From positions 108,687,503 to 108,751,502 of the forward strand of contig OW240912.1 of assembly GCA_933207985.1 (NCBI GenBank): a stretch of 64,000 nt of DNA, given 5' to 3'. The first letter of the stretch is position 1. The number at the start of each line of letters is the position of its first letter. The DNA is from Pelobates cultripes. Taxonomy: Eukaryota; Chordata; Amphibia; Anura; Pelobatidae. The notes under the pieces were generated by a model that was not told the origin of the DNA, did no database searches, and saw only the letters and a list, made by a program, of their open reading frames with translations. Shown here in pieces: positions 44,096 through 55,560 of this stretch. A program made the position numbers and the translations under genes.

Positions 44096-45560
44096 TATTA
44101 AATTGATTAACATTTTACTCACATCTTTGCTTAGACTTTACCTATTAGTTATTTGGAAGATCTGTCCATTTTGTTGGCTTCATTACAGCTAGAAACTGTA
44201 CCACTTGTCAATAGCCATTTTGATAACTGCTTCAGAAAGTTAGTCCTGTATGAGAAATATGGAGGCCTCAAGTTATAATAGTGGGAGCAAATAGAAAAAT
44301 TTACTGAATCTGAGCTGGAGGCACTGGTAGATGAAGCCTACCAATATCTGACAGGCTTTTTGAAGGTGTATTGGATGGCTGTGGATGATGGGTTTTGAAA
44401 TTTGCCTAAGATTAATGGTTATAGGTGGATCAGCTAATAGGCATTGGAGCTTGTTTTCAACACCTATGAATGAGTGTAAATAGAAGAGTGTGGCTGGACA
44501 TATGAATGTGGATGGATGGCTGAGGTAATGAGTGTGGATGTGTGGCTGAGATTAATAGATGTGGATGTATAGTCGGGGTAGTGGATGTGGAATAATGGCT
44601 GGTATCATGGGTATTGATGGAAGGCTGGGGGGTTTATGTTAAGAAATTCCCTCTGTTCATGTATATCTGCTCTCTTCTCTGCATCCTTTGTTGAAATGAT
44701 TGGATAATGGCACCGGTGACATCAGTGGTCAATATTTGTGTTTGTGTTGAAATTTATAAATTTAAGGATTCTGTTCATATGTATGTCTTCTCTCCTCACC
44801 TTTTACTATAGATCTGATCTGTATGAGATTGTGTGAGGGATTTACGTTTGCTCAAATCATCCAGTAAAATAGTCAGTGACAGCATACTTGATTTTAGGAA
44901 GCAAAAGTCAGCGGTTGCTCAATATGTACTCTAAAAATAGCTACAATATTTTTTGGAAAAAAAAATTACTTTTAGAATCTTTTATCTCAAAATTTTTACT
45001 TCAATATATTCATAAAAGGTTTACAAATATGACACCAAATTATGTTTGTTGCAATACGTGAGTGTAAGCAGGTAGGTCAGAGCCAAAAACACTATGGACA
45101 CATACCGTACCTAAATACAAACATACATCTAAAATAACAAGCAAGGAACCCATGACAAGAAAGGGAACATTTCTTTTTCTGGTTAGAATGATTTATAGTC
45201 ATTTCTTTTATACTGGGTTTATGCAAGGGTCAATGACCCATTTATCTTACAGGAATGCCATAGATACAAATTATAGCTCTAACAGAAATATATCAAGACT
45301 GCATTATGTGTCAAATATATATTAAATTGTTGTTTTATATTATGTAATAAAAAAAAAAAAATACCTGGAAATGTTTATCTCCCTTTGTGTTCATGTCAGT
45401 CATTATTTTACCACCCTCTATTTCGGAATGTAATCTTTTAAAATTGATTTATTTTATTAGATTTCTACAAATGCTTTATTTTATTTATGTATTCCTTTTT
45501 ATGACTGGAGCTATTATTTATTGCGCACTAAAATAAAATTGTACCTTTAATTTAAAGACC
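44096..45560. other. No gene seen; degenerate minisatellite at 44480-44630
   Basis: A few roughly 33-bp degenerate units around gtggatggatggctgag. The remainder is AT-rich without features. Confidence 0.4.
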
Positions 45561-45611
45561 AGCATTTTTATATTTTCTTTTCTTTTTTTTTTCTATTCTT
45601 CTTGATTGTAG

Positions 45612-46045
45612 TCTTTGGACATAAACATATCATTTGGCAGCAGAAAGCCAGTGAACCTGTTTGGTTGCTAAGTAACCAGTGCATCAATGACTACAAGACT
45701 GTCAATGTCATGGGCTGAATGATAATGGGTAGACTCTTATTTTTAAAAGGTGAAGACGTGTATTCAGCATGCACAGACACTTCAAAGGAAGCTCATCTCC
45801 AGCTCTGATTGCCCATGAGCTACTTGAAGACACATCAAAAAGCACAACACGAAGGAAAGCTATTGCCAATCAGAGCATAGTAAAATGTAAATGTGTACTG
45901 ACAATACAGACATATTTTCTAGGTATAAATTTTAGTGCTGGTGACTATGTATTAAAAAGTGACCCTTGCTTTTATCTTGAGTCCAAAAAAACCCTAATGT
46001 AATAATGTAATGTTTATTTTAATAAAACTGCAGTATACAGGGAAG
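45612..46045 (+). other. Candidate terminal exon, unidentified
   Basis: A long pyrimidine tract ends at AG 45610-45611. From there one frame stays open for 34 codons (FGHKHIIWQQKASEPVWLLS, then NDYKTVNVMG) to TGA at 45716-45718. A canonical AATAAA lies at 46021-46026. Acceptor, short open frame and poly(A) signal together resemble a last exon, but I recognise no protein and see no upstream exon in the window. Confidence 0.25.
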
Positions 46046-47333
46046 GAATTCAATTTATGGTAAAATGCAAGTTTCTGATAGTCACCTTTTTGGCTAAAGT
46101 TGATGGGACAAGTAGTCCATTAACAGCAGGACGGCTGCAGGTTGTTCAAACGAAAGTCTGCCTTGAATAAATACTACTGACAGCACAAAGCTTTAAGAGG
46201 GAATTTGAACAAAGTAGTTGAGCTACCCTATCAGCTGATATTATTCACAAAAGCATGTTCGAACGTGCAGGCCAAAATAACTGAATTGGAAAGATTCTCC
46301 AGTTCAGCTAAATTTTAGTTCACTTTATTGCCCTAAAATTGTTAAATTCACTTTTTAAATTGTTTTGGATTCCCACAATTCATGTTTTAGTAAATATTCT
46401 CAAGAGAGCATGTCCACATATAGTCTACTTGTTCATGTACTGCATATAAAAAATATGTTTTTATGCAAAAATTGCTGTGTTTCTTAAGCTTCACACATGA
46501 GCAATGCACTATATGTTCCAAAATAAATGTTACATGTTTTGTTTTCTAAAAATGAAAAAATCTCCCATGTGAATTAATTGCAAATAGTGAATAAGTAGGA
46601 CTGCATAGCTGCTCACTATGAATCACTTTGCTCTTTTCTATAAATCTGATCAATATAAATTTTATTATATAATTTCCCTAATGTTCATTATGTATTTGAT
46701 ACGTTCTCCTTGTAGACCTTATTCTTGTGTAATATTAATTTTTAAACCAATAAATACACCACGTTTTGTGATCCATTAATTGATCAATTAAGTTAAATAA
46801 CCTTTGTTTCACAACTTACTTGAACAATTTCAATATGCCCTTAAAAAGTGATAGTGGTAGCAACATCAGCCTAGACATTAATTTTTCTTCATGAAAATCG
46901 GTGCAAATGCACCTTCTTCAAGTAGAATATTATTAAAATAAAAACATATTTATAAGAAAAATAGACTGTTTCCAGTGTCAACGGGTCTCCTTTGCACTGG
47001 GAAAGCAGTACTGCTTTAGTAAGCAACAAGTAATGTCCTGTGGTCCTTCTAAAACTATAAAGGTTCTAAACCAGTGTTAAAAGCCTCTTATCTAGAAGAT
47101 TCTCAGAGGTCCAATGACTACATGATCTTGGGAACTGTCATTTTTTGGAAGTGTGTTATGGTTGAAATCTTACCTGCGATTCCAGGTATGATGGTTTCAA
47201 CCATACCTTTGCTCTGCGTACTGTTCCCTCAAGAAAAACTATCACAAAAAGCTAAATGGACATTACATGGTCAAGCTGTGACAATAGTGGAGTTTGAAGA
47301 TTTTTTTTTAAGTTAGCACTTTTTGCCTGTATT
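46046..47333. other. No gene seen; imperfect hairpin at 47157-47205
   Basis: The arms 47157-47176 and 47183-47205 pair at most positions (TATGGTTGAAA with TTTCAACCATA, and ACCTG with CAGGT). The surrounding sequence is AT-rich. An 80-codon ORF across the hairpin has no recognisable feature. Confidence 0.45.
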
Positions 47334-47556
47334 GGCCTCGATTTAATATTTAAACTTTTTTTTTCAATTTGACAATTTTTATTGGTAATATTTAAACTTT
47401 AAAAATGTTAAAAAGATATCAATAATCTATGAGAAACTATCCAAATTTTACAAAATTCAAATGTTATTCATAGCATTAAATATTTTTCATTTTAAAGGTT
47501 TATCCAAAAATATTAAATAATTTGGAAAGCTTATCCAACTATACTAAATCAAGGCC
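47334..47556. mobile_element. AT-rich MITE (GGCCTCGATTTAATAT family), copy 1
   Basis: Imperfect inverted ends: GGCCTCGATTTAATAT at the left and the complement of GGCCTTGATTTAGTAT at the right. The interior carries repeated AAATATT and atccaaa motifs and a T-run with tttttattgg that may be a LINE tail. Confidence 0.6.
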
Positions 47557-49651
47557 ATTATGTTAAATTTTTAATTTGGTCAATAAAGCCCATAGATTTT
47601 TTTTTTTTTTTACATGGGTTGGAAATTAATCTTAACATATGTTATAACAAGTTAAACTACCCTGTAACAGAGCACAATACAAATCACCTGGGACATTACT
47701 ACATTTCAATAACGCATGAGTCTTGAGCCCAAAGCGAAACTTGATGTTCCATCTGGAAGTCCCTACCTTTGCTTCCACCAAACTCAAACCTTGAAGAGAA
47801 AATGGAATTCTTCTGGAATTTACACCATTGATTGGAACATTTAAAACGGCCTATAACCTTTTTTTATGAGATGCTCCATTTTCTTTTAAATGTATCTGAA
47901 TGAATTATCAAATTATATCTTAATCCACTTCAGATGAGGCAAACACAGGGGAAACACTGCAAGTGAAGAGAAGAAACATTGTATAATTTCTCCCCTTCTC
48001 AGTATGCTTTCTTATTTCCTGACTGCCAGGTGCAAAAGGCAGAGTTTATATGATTGACAGGGAACTAAGATGGAGGCATCCTTTCATCCCACCCCATCCC
48101 ATCCATAGCTAGCTATCTTATCTTCAACTTCACTCTTCACATTTTCATTTTCAACTTCAACCCCGCCACCCCATTTCCAATATCCTGCCATCTTTCTTGA
48201 ACCTGTCTCTATCTTCTTTCTTCTGATCTTGTCCCTTGTCTTTCCACTTATTCCATCTCCACCATGTTATTTACTGTTACCGCATATACTGGTGCCTCCA
48301 CTTTCACATTCATTGAAGGTACAGCTGTTCTGTGGATTGTAAAGAGAGAGAGTGATGATTTGATGGTAACAGATTCATTATTTCAGTTTGCTACAGTATA
48401 CATTTTAGAAATTTAAGTAGGTTTAAAATTTATCCAATATATTATGCTGTATTAATTTACTCTAGAAGAAGATCTACTCAGAAAATAAATAAATAAATAT
48501 ATAAATACATAAATAAACACCATGATACAGGTCTATAAAGTTATAAGTGAGCTCTAATCTTCCTATAAATATGTAAAGGCTGTGGAAGTGTTACATATTT
48601 CCTTTCTATTGAAATTAAATTTACCACCAGAACAGGTAAATTATATCATTTAGTTTAAGGGAACAGTTAAAGCAGCACATATTTAACAGATAAAAGAGAC
48701 ACAGGTGGAAACGTGGATGTATGTTAAGAAAAATATCATTTATTTTCCTTTATTTGTCTGGGAACATAATTCCAAATTTTGAAGTCCGTTTTTCAGGTCT
48801 CCAAGGAAGTAGTATTGTCACAGTGACAACTGATTTTGGTAGGACTATTCACTAAAATGTGAGATGGAAAAATCCCAAAACTAGATGATTTCCTTAATCT
48901 AAAATAATTAAACTCAATGTTTGATAACAAAGACATTGGAACAATTGATTAAGGAAATGTCATTAGTATTTGTTACAGTGTATAATGAACTCCTGGATAT
49001 GGTGTGAACATCAAGTGACAATATGAGAGCAGACAAGTCACACTGCTTTCTGTGTTGATTTGAATAATTAATGACACATCATTTGAAAACCAGCTGAGAT
49101 ATTTATAGACTCAAATAGATTAAATATGTAACGTCATGTCTTTTGTAAAGTGCTTCAGAATATGTTGGTGCGATAGAAAAATGCCAAAAATCTAATAGCA
49201 GTAGACCAGCTTGCACCATATCGTTACAAAGCACTTGCACAAAATGCTAGTGGTAGGACTTACTATAAGCCATATTGCGGCCACATAATATGCTTAGAGT
49301 TGTTGCGTTAAACTGTCAGTCCTATTATGAAAAGAAAATTAGTCCCAAAGACTCATTGTGAAAATTCAGACAGACACAAACAGAGCGAGAGAGAGAGAAA
49401 AGTTACTTTATTGTATTAAAAATAAAAACAATAAATAAAAAAAAATAAAAAAATTGTGTAATGCCCAAAGTGCCTCTGACTCCGATTCAGTCAAATTTTC
49501 TTTAGCCCATCGCCTTGTGGGCCAGTCTTCAACACCTCAAGGGAGTGTTACCACCAGTAACACATAGCAAACACATTACGAGCTGGATTTATAGGCTCAA
49601 TCCAACGTGAGTGTTATTCTTCAGCAAGTTTATACCTATTACCGTGTTACC
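47557..49651. other. No gene seen
   Basis: AT-rich sequence, with a short AAAT-type simple repeat near 48484-48516 and a GAGA tract near 49384-49398. Confidence 0.45.
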
Positions 49652-49659
49652 ATCTACAC

Positions 49660-49801
49660 CAGGACTGTCCAACAGGTAGATCCCCAGATGTTGTAGAACT
49701 ACAACTCCCATGATGCTTTGTCATTCTAAATGAATTCTAAAGGCATGCAAAGCATCAAGTAGTTCTACAACATCTAGGGAATTACCTGTTGGGCAGCCCT
49801 G
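49660..49801. mobile_element. Foldback hAT-type MITE (142 bp)
   Basis: Long inverted arms (CAGGACTGTCCAACAGGTAG and the complement of CAGGGCTGCCCAACAGGTAA, continuing through gatgttgtagaactac) are flanked by a near-perfect 8-bp duplication (ATCTACAC at 49652, ATCCACAC at 49802). Confidence 0.82.
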
Positions 49802-51837
49802 ATCCACACTGTTATCTCTCATCTGTTTGACGATCCCTTCCAGTGTAGTCCCTATTTCAGTAAGGTCTGGTGGAACCTTTTGAAACACCAACTGCTACAG
49901 AATTCAAAGCCAGATAAAATTGGCTCTGACAATTGTGAGTGTACATTTTTTTTAATACATATTTACATTTCACTAAATTTACAGTTCACTCTGTGTTGTA
50001 TTTTTTTCTTCTTCTTCCTTTTGGGATATGTATGATCTATGATTCTTGACCAACAGAGGGATCAGGCAACACAGTGATTATTTTTACATACCATCCTTTA
50101 TATATTTTTAGACTTGTTGTTGGCAGTTCTTGCATAATGTATAGAGGGAGAATATATAAGTGGCTCTGTTGAAGTTTGATTTACAGCTTGTTGCGCATAC
50201 ACTTAAAATTTTTCTGATATTTGATAAAGTTGTAATAATAGATCTGGTTTGATATTTCATAAAAGAGTTTTTGAGACCTGTCACTGTCACTTTTTTTTTT
50301 TATAAACTGCACTTTAAAAGTACTTATTGGTACAGAAGCATCTGGATGTTATCACATTAAAAGTGTACCTTTGTTATGGCCAAAAGGAAGCTTGGATTGC
50401 TCGGAGAAAGATGTGTCGTTAACAAAAAGAGACATGAAACAGAGAGGTGATGACCTATTCCTCTAAACTATTTATATTGAGAAAAATATCCGTAGGGATT
50501 AAAGCAAACTGAATTTTGTGTGCGTTAATAAAGCAGTATAGAATCTAGATGTTAGGGTATACTGTATTACAAGAAATGTAATACTACAGTAGCAAACCAC
50601 ATTTGTCAGCCGATATTAAAATTATTTTAGCACGGAGAATACATTACCTGTTTTCAACATATTCTTTATTTCCATAGAGATCCGAGAAGCTTAGGCATCT
50701 TTCTCTCAAATTGCTGGTATCATGTTAGACTGGACTATAATCTCTGCTATTATTTTACAAACAGACAGCATGTTTATATAGTCAATAAAACAATAAATAC
50801 AAAACTTCATCAATTTTAGTTTCAGTTAAAAAAAATATTGCAATCTTGTAAATTTTTCTAATGGTGTTCCAAAGAGATGAGAGAAGAGCTTGAACCATGG
50901 TACACCATAATCTATATGTTTAAGGATTATTCTAATATTTTATTCTTCTTGTGTGATGATTATATGGGGTACGCATTGGTGCAAATATATAATATTGTCT
51001 GCAACATTAGGTATCTCAAATTAAGACTACATCTAGGGTCTTCTTGGTGTGTGGAGGCTGCCCCTTTCTCCACCATGTTGCCAATGCAGAATGTACATGT
51101 TTGCATTATCAACTTGACCTGCATTACCAACAAATGTACTCCTTGTTACTCCTTGACTATCATTTACTTAATGGTTATTGCTCTTTAAACCTATACAGAA
51201 TCTTCTAAGCATCTTCCTGCAGCCTCCGTGCCACGTCTCCTTCCAAAACATATTTAAGTATTGAAAGAAAGTAAGTAAGTAAGTAAAATGTTGGGTACAT
51301 GGTATGTGTGTCTATACAGAGAGAGCTAATGGAAAGAGTAGTCTTAAGAGCAGAGCAATGAAATGAAGTAAGTTTGGCAGATGGGAATAAGGAGATACTG
51401 TGTCCTCCACCTGCCACAATGTAAGTTTTTAATATTGAAAGAAGACCTTCCTGCCCCAAAGTAGCTAGCCTTTTTATGAGTAAAGTATGTATTTTTGGTT
51501 GTAAATAAAGTGAGTTTAATAGAGAGTTATTATTCAGTTTTTTTAAAGAGTTCTTCACAGTCTCCGGCCCTCCAGAATCTCCTCTTCTTCTATCTACCCC
51601 ATGAAGTCTTTACAATAACACTATAGACTGTGGAACTAAATGGAAACCAGTCAATTTTGACCTACTTGATCCCAAATCAGCTTCCTGGTCTCGCGATTTG
51701 CTGAGCTTTGCCCTTGATTGCGGACCGTTGGGCTTACCTTTATTTGGAAATGACCAGCTGGAAAGCATACTTGGTCAGTATCTTAGGGTTCAAAATTTGA
51801 TGTGAGGAAGTGATCCAAATCAGCACTTCTCATCCAT
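49802..51837. other. No gene seen
   Basis: AT-rich sequence. Short ORFs, including a 117-codon one at 51205-51558 (minus), show no domain. Confidence 0.4.
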
Positions 51838-52395
51838 TTAAAGGGACACTATAGTCACCAGAACAACTACAACTTAATGTAGTTATTCTAGTGAGTATAA
51901 TCATTCCCTTCAGGCATATTCATGTGAACACTGCCTTTTCAGAGAAAAGACAGTGTTTACATTGCCCTCTAGGGATACCTCCAGTGACCACTCCTCAGAT
52001 GGCCACTGGGGATGCTTCCTCGAGCAGTGCTGCACAGTAGGCAGCACTGCAGTTCAGCCGAGACACTTAATTTTCCTCATAGAGATGCATTGATTCAATG
52101 CATCTCTATGAGGAGTGCTGATTGGGCAAAACGGTGTTTGGTCCTGCCCCCATTCCACCTTCTTGTTGATTTCAGCCAATATTGGATTAGCTAAAAATCG
52201 TAAATTATGATGATGTTGCCAAGGAGGTGGATCGAGGTCGAAAGAGCAGCCAGCGCTGGTGGATCCGTGCGGCGCTTGAAATAAGATGAGTTTTAACCCC
52301 TTTTAAAGAGGCTGAGGGGGGTGGGTGGGGGGCACGCCACCTAAATAGGGGCAGGAATACATGTTTGTGTTTCTAACCCTATAGTGTTCCTTTAA
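51838..52395. mobile_element. TTAA-flanked MITE (copy 2 of the AGGGACACTATAG family)
   Basis: TTAA at 51838-51841 and 52392-52395 and ends AGGGACACTATAGTCACC / CCCTATAGTGTTCCTT. The centre is a palindrome with 19-bp perfect arms around one base (52075-52113). Confidence 0.85.
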
Positions 52396-53932
52396 ATATC
52401 GCATTCTCCTTGTTTTATAGTCATTGCTATCACAAACATATGTTTTCTTACTATAATATTGCTCTGGTATATATCAAGGTTCTATTTAAGTTTAACCTCA
52501 GATTGGTTAAAGTACATTTCTAATATCAATTGTTGAATTCTTTCCACTTTCTCGTTCAGTTTATTAGTAAGAGTGGACAATATTTTGGACTCATGTTTAC
52601 AGATAATCTCTATTAATCTCCTGCTGCTTACCTATTCCTTTATAAGCAGCATACCCCATAAGTACCCCATAAGTTAAATGTTGCTTATTCTGCACCCTCA
52701 GATCTCTGGGAATCATTTTCTTTTAATCTAATTTCCTTTATTTGGTTTTGCAGAATTTAGTTAATCCACTGAAGCTTTTTTTTTTTTTTTTTAAATATTC
52801 TTTATTTAAGAAAGACAGTCAGGTATATACATACAACATAAAAAAAGAAATATAATCCAATTTAAACAATTTTAAACAAATTCGATCAACTTGATATAGA
52901 TTCTCTCAATATTCTTATCAAGTGAGTTAATACATTGAATAGCTGACGGATGTGAATGAGGATGCTGTAAATTGACCTGAATGGATTATCAGAGAAAAAA
53001 AACACATTTAGATGACAAAAACTTTGCCATTAGATCAATTAATAGGGCAATAACACTTATTGAACAGATATTGGCCAGTTAACGCAGTAACACATTGGCC
53101 TAACCCATCCATTTTAGAAGTCCAAAAAAATAGATAATAAACTAAGGGAGGGTATCATTGAAATCATAACATATACATTCCACATATAAAATCTCACTCA
53201 CACACAGTGAAGGCCCTGTGATATATGTAACCAACATGCAGAAAAATGCAGAGTATATATTGAGCACAACTTGCTGCACAGATAGGGATGTTAAAGACAA
53301 CACCACAGATAATTAAAATTCTAAAGCAGTCATATTGGTAGCATTCACCCTATATACCTATATGAGTGCTCATACATTCAATGTTTTATTTATTTATTTA
53401 AAACATATTTAAAACATATTAATTAAATGTTAAATTCAACTTAGTTCAAAAAAGGTGAACTGATATTTTTTTCAAACTCTTTTTCACTGTCTAGTATAAA
53501 ATGAAATACAACATAACATCTGGCCTTGGATTCTGAACAGAACAGTCCTCGGGTTCTCTTGAAGAGTTGTGTCCTACTTTCTTTAGATTCAGATACATCT
53601 GAGACATTCTTGTATATTAGTTTACACTGCAAGCTGCTGCAATGTATCTTTGATATCTAATCAGTGATTCCAGGGAAATGGCCAAACGTATCATGCAATG
53701 TTTTCACGTTAAACTATTTTGAAGCAGAAATGTAAGTGTCTCAGATGATATATTTTCCACTTGTGTCTCTGTAATTGCAGAATTTAGATGTGTTTTCTCC
53801 ACATTGGCTACACCTTTGATATCTATTAAAATCATGTCCTTTAATGGTTTCTAAACTAGAGATGCAGTGCAGTGCACACCAATGTCACGACCACATGAGT
53901 GTAGTCACATTATGTAGTCACGTAGCAGTATA
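52396..53932. other. No gene seen; possible LINE 3' tail near 52776
   Basis: A T-run at about 52777-52794 followed by attctttatttaag resembles an inverted LINE poly(A) end, but no coding part follows. The rest is AT-rich. Confidence 0.4.
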
Positions 53933-54182
53933 CAGTGGCAATAAAAATTATGTGAACTGCTTGGATTTTTTGTAGTTTTCTGAATTGGTCATATAATATA
54001 ATTTCCTCTTCATCAAAGTTACAAATATAGACAAACAGTGTGTTTAAGCTAACAATTATAATCTATATATGTCTTTATTGGACATCTGTCATTAAATATT
54101 CACTGTACTGTGGAAAAAGTAAGTGAACTCTTGTATTTAATAGCTAGTTGAAACTCATTTGGTTGCAATGACCTCAACCAAG

Positions 54183-54817
54183 TGTCAGGAATAGCTGGTG
54201 CCCAACATGCAGAACTTAAGTAGATATTGAGAAAATTCCTAAGACGTATTACCGGGCCTTAGAATGGCCGGATTTAACGTATAATGGAAAAGACCACAAG
54301 ACAAGATAAAGACAAGACGTAGAAATAACGGAAATGATGAACAAACCACGAGTCAAGGAATGGAGATATCACAATAGTCAGGAGCCAAGCCAAAGGTCAA
54401 GGAATACAGAGATCAGATAGTCAAAAGGGAAGCCAAGGTTAAATACACAAGAATCAAATACAAGGAACGCACTCTTGCATAACCAACATAGAAACCACAA
54501 CAGGGCACAGAGGAATGGACAAAACAGGCTTATATAGTCTACGGTGCTCCCTGATTGGCTGCAATGTGTATGTGAAACACTTTCATGATTAATCCTGATC
54601 TGGCCCTTTAAGGGTTAAACAGGAAAACCCTTAAATTCTTCAAAGCTGCAGCGGCCGGAGTCTCTAGTGTTTAGATGTGAGAGAGGGGGAGGAGCCACCA
54701 CTAGGAGTGAGTGATGGGCGGCATTCCTATAACCACGTGGGCATGTGGCCGGACCGAGACGTACCTGCCACTCCAGATCGCTTCCGGGTATGACCGGACC
54801 CGGCAGGTGGTGTGACA
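54183..54817. mobile_element. Solo LTR (635 bp)
   Basis: It starts TGTCAGGAATAG and ends GTGTGACA, with a perfect 5-bp target duplication CCAAG (54178-54182 and 54818-54822). No internal retroviral sequence is present, so it is a recombined solo LTR. Similar text at 42116-43256 and 58020-58600 marks a family. Confidence 0.8.
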
Positions 54818-54822
54818 CCAAG

Positions 54823-55430
54823 TGTTTCCGGTAGCTGTATATTATACCTGCAGTACATATTTTGGACCACTTCTTCAGCTCAGCCATATTCTTAGGATAT
54901 CTGGTGTGAATAGTTCTCTTGAGGTCATACCACAGCATCTCTTTGGGATTAAGATCTGGGCTCTGACTGGGCCACTACAAAAGGTGGATTTTCTTTTTTT
55001 GAATCAATTTTTAGTGGATTTACTTAGATGTTTAGGATAATTGTCTTGCTCCATTCCAAAACTTCTACTGAGCGTCTGCTGGTTTACAGTTAGCCTGATA
55101 TTACCTTGTAGGTTATCTAGTTAAACTTGGGAATTCATTTTTTCCTTGATGATGGCAAGAGGTCCAGCCACCAAAGCAGCAAGGGAGCTCTAAATCATAT
55201 TGTCCCCTCCATCATACTTAAACCTTAGGATGATGTTTTTATATTATATTCTCCTGCATGTTCTTCCCAAACAACTCAACCTTAATTTCATCAGTCCACA
55301 AAACATTTTCCCAGTAGCGTTGTGGAGCGTCAAGGTGGTTTTTCGCAAACTTCACCTTTTCTTTGGAAAGCAGTGGTTTTCTTTTTGTGAATAGAAAACT
55401 CAAAATGTTTGAGTGCTTTTTACAAGTCAA
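54823..55430 (-). pseudogene. Tc1-type transposase fragments (element 3)
   Basis: The minus-strand block 55430-55239 reads KFAKNHLDAPQRYWENVLWT followed by DEIKVELFG, the second catalytic block of Tc1 transposases. Near the left part, the block around 54950-54850 corresponds to the later region (dlNPKEMLWYDLKRTI-like). Frameshifts and stops separate the pieces. Confidence 0.78.
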
Positions 55431-55560
55431 AATAACTCATAACCACACTTTTAATTTAGTTACATTAATTGGACACCAGATTTTCCAATTTCCAACTCTG
55501 ATAAGCATTTGTTGAAGTCATTAGCCCATGGTTGCACATGCTTTTTACAACCTACACTGT

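Larger units (their letters stand above)
53933..55560 (-). mobile_element. Tc1/mariner element 3, split by a solo LTR
   Basis: The left end TACAGTGGCAATAAAAATTA follows a TA. The right end near 55545-55560 is degenerate (ctacactgtga). Transposase remnants are on the minus strand. Without the LTR it is about 1 kb, so it is also internally deleted. Confidence 0.75.

Noticed and set aside
43738..44106. 122-codon ORF
   Set aside because: CA/TG minisatellite artefact.
47074..47316. 80-codon ORF
   Set aside because: Covers an imperfect hairpin in AT-rich DNA and matches nothing recognisable.
51205..51558. 117-codon minus-strand ORF
   Set aside because: Low-complexity composition, a GTAA tandem tract inside it and no domain.
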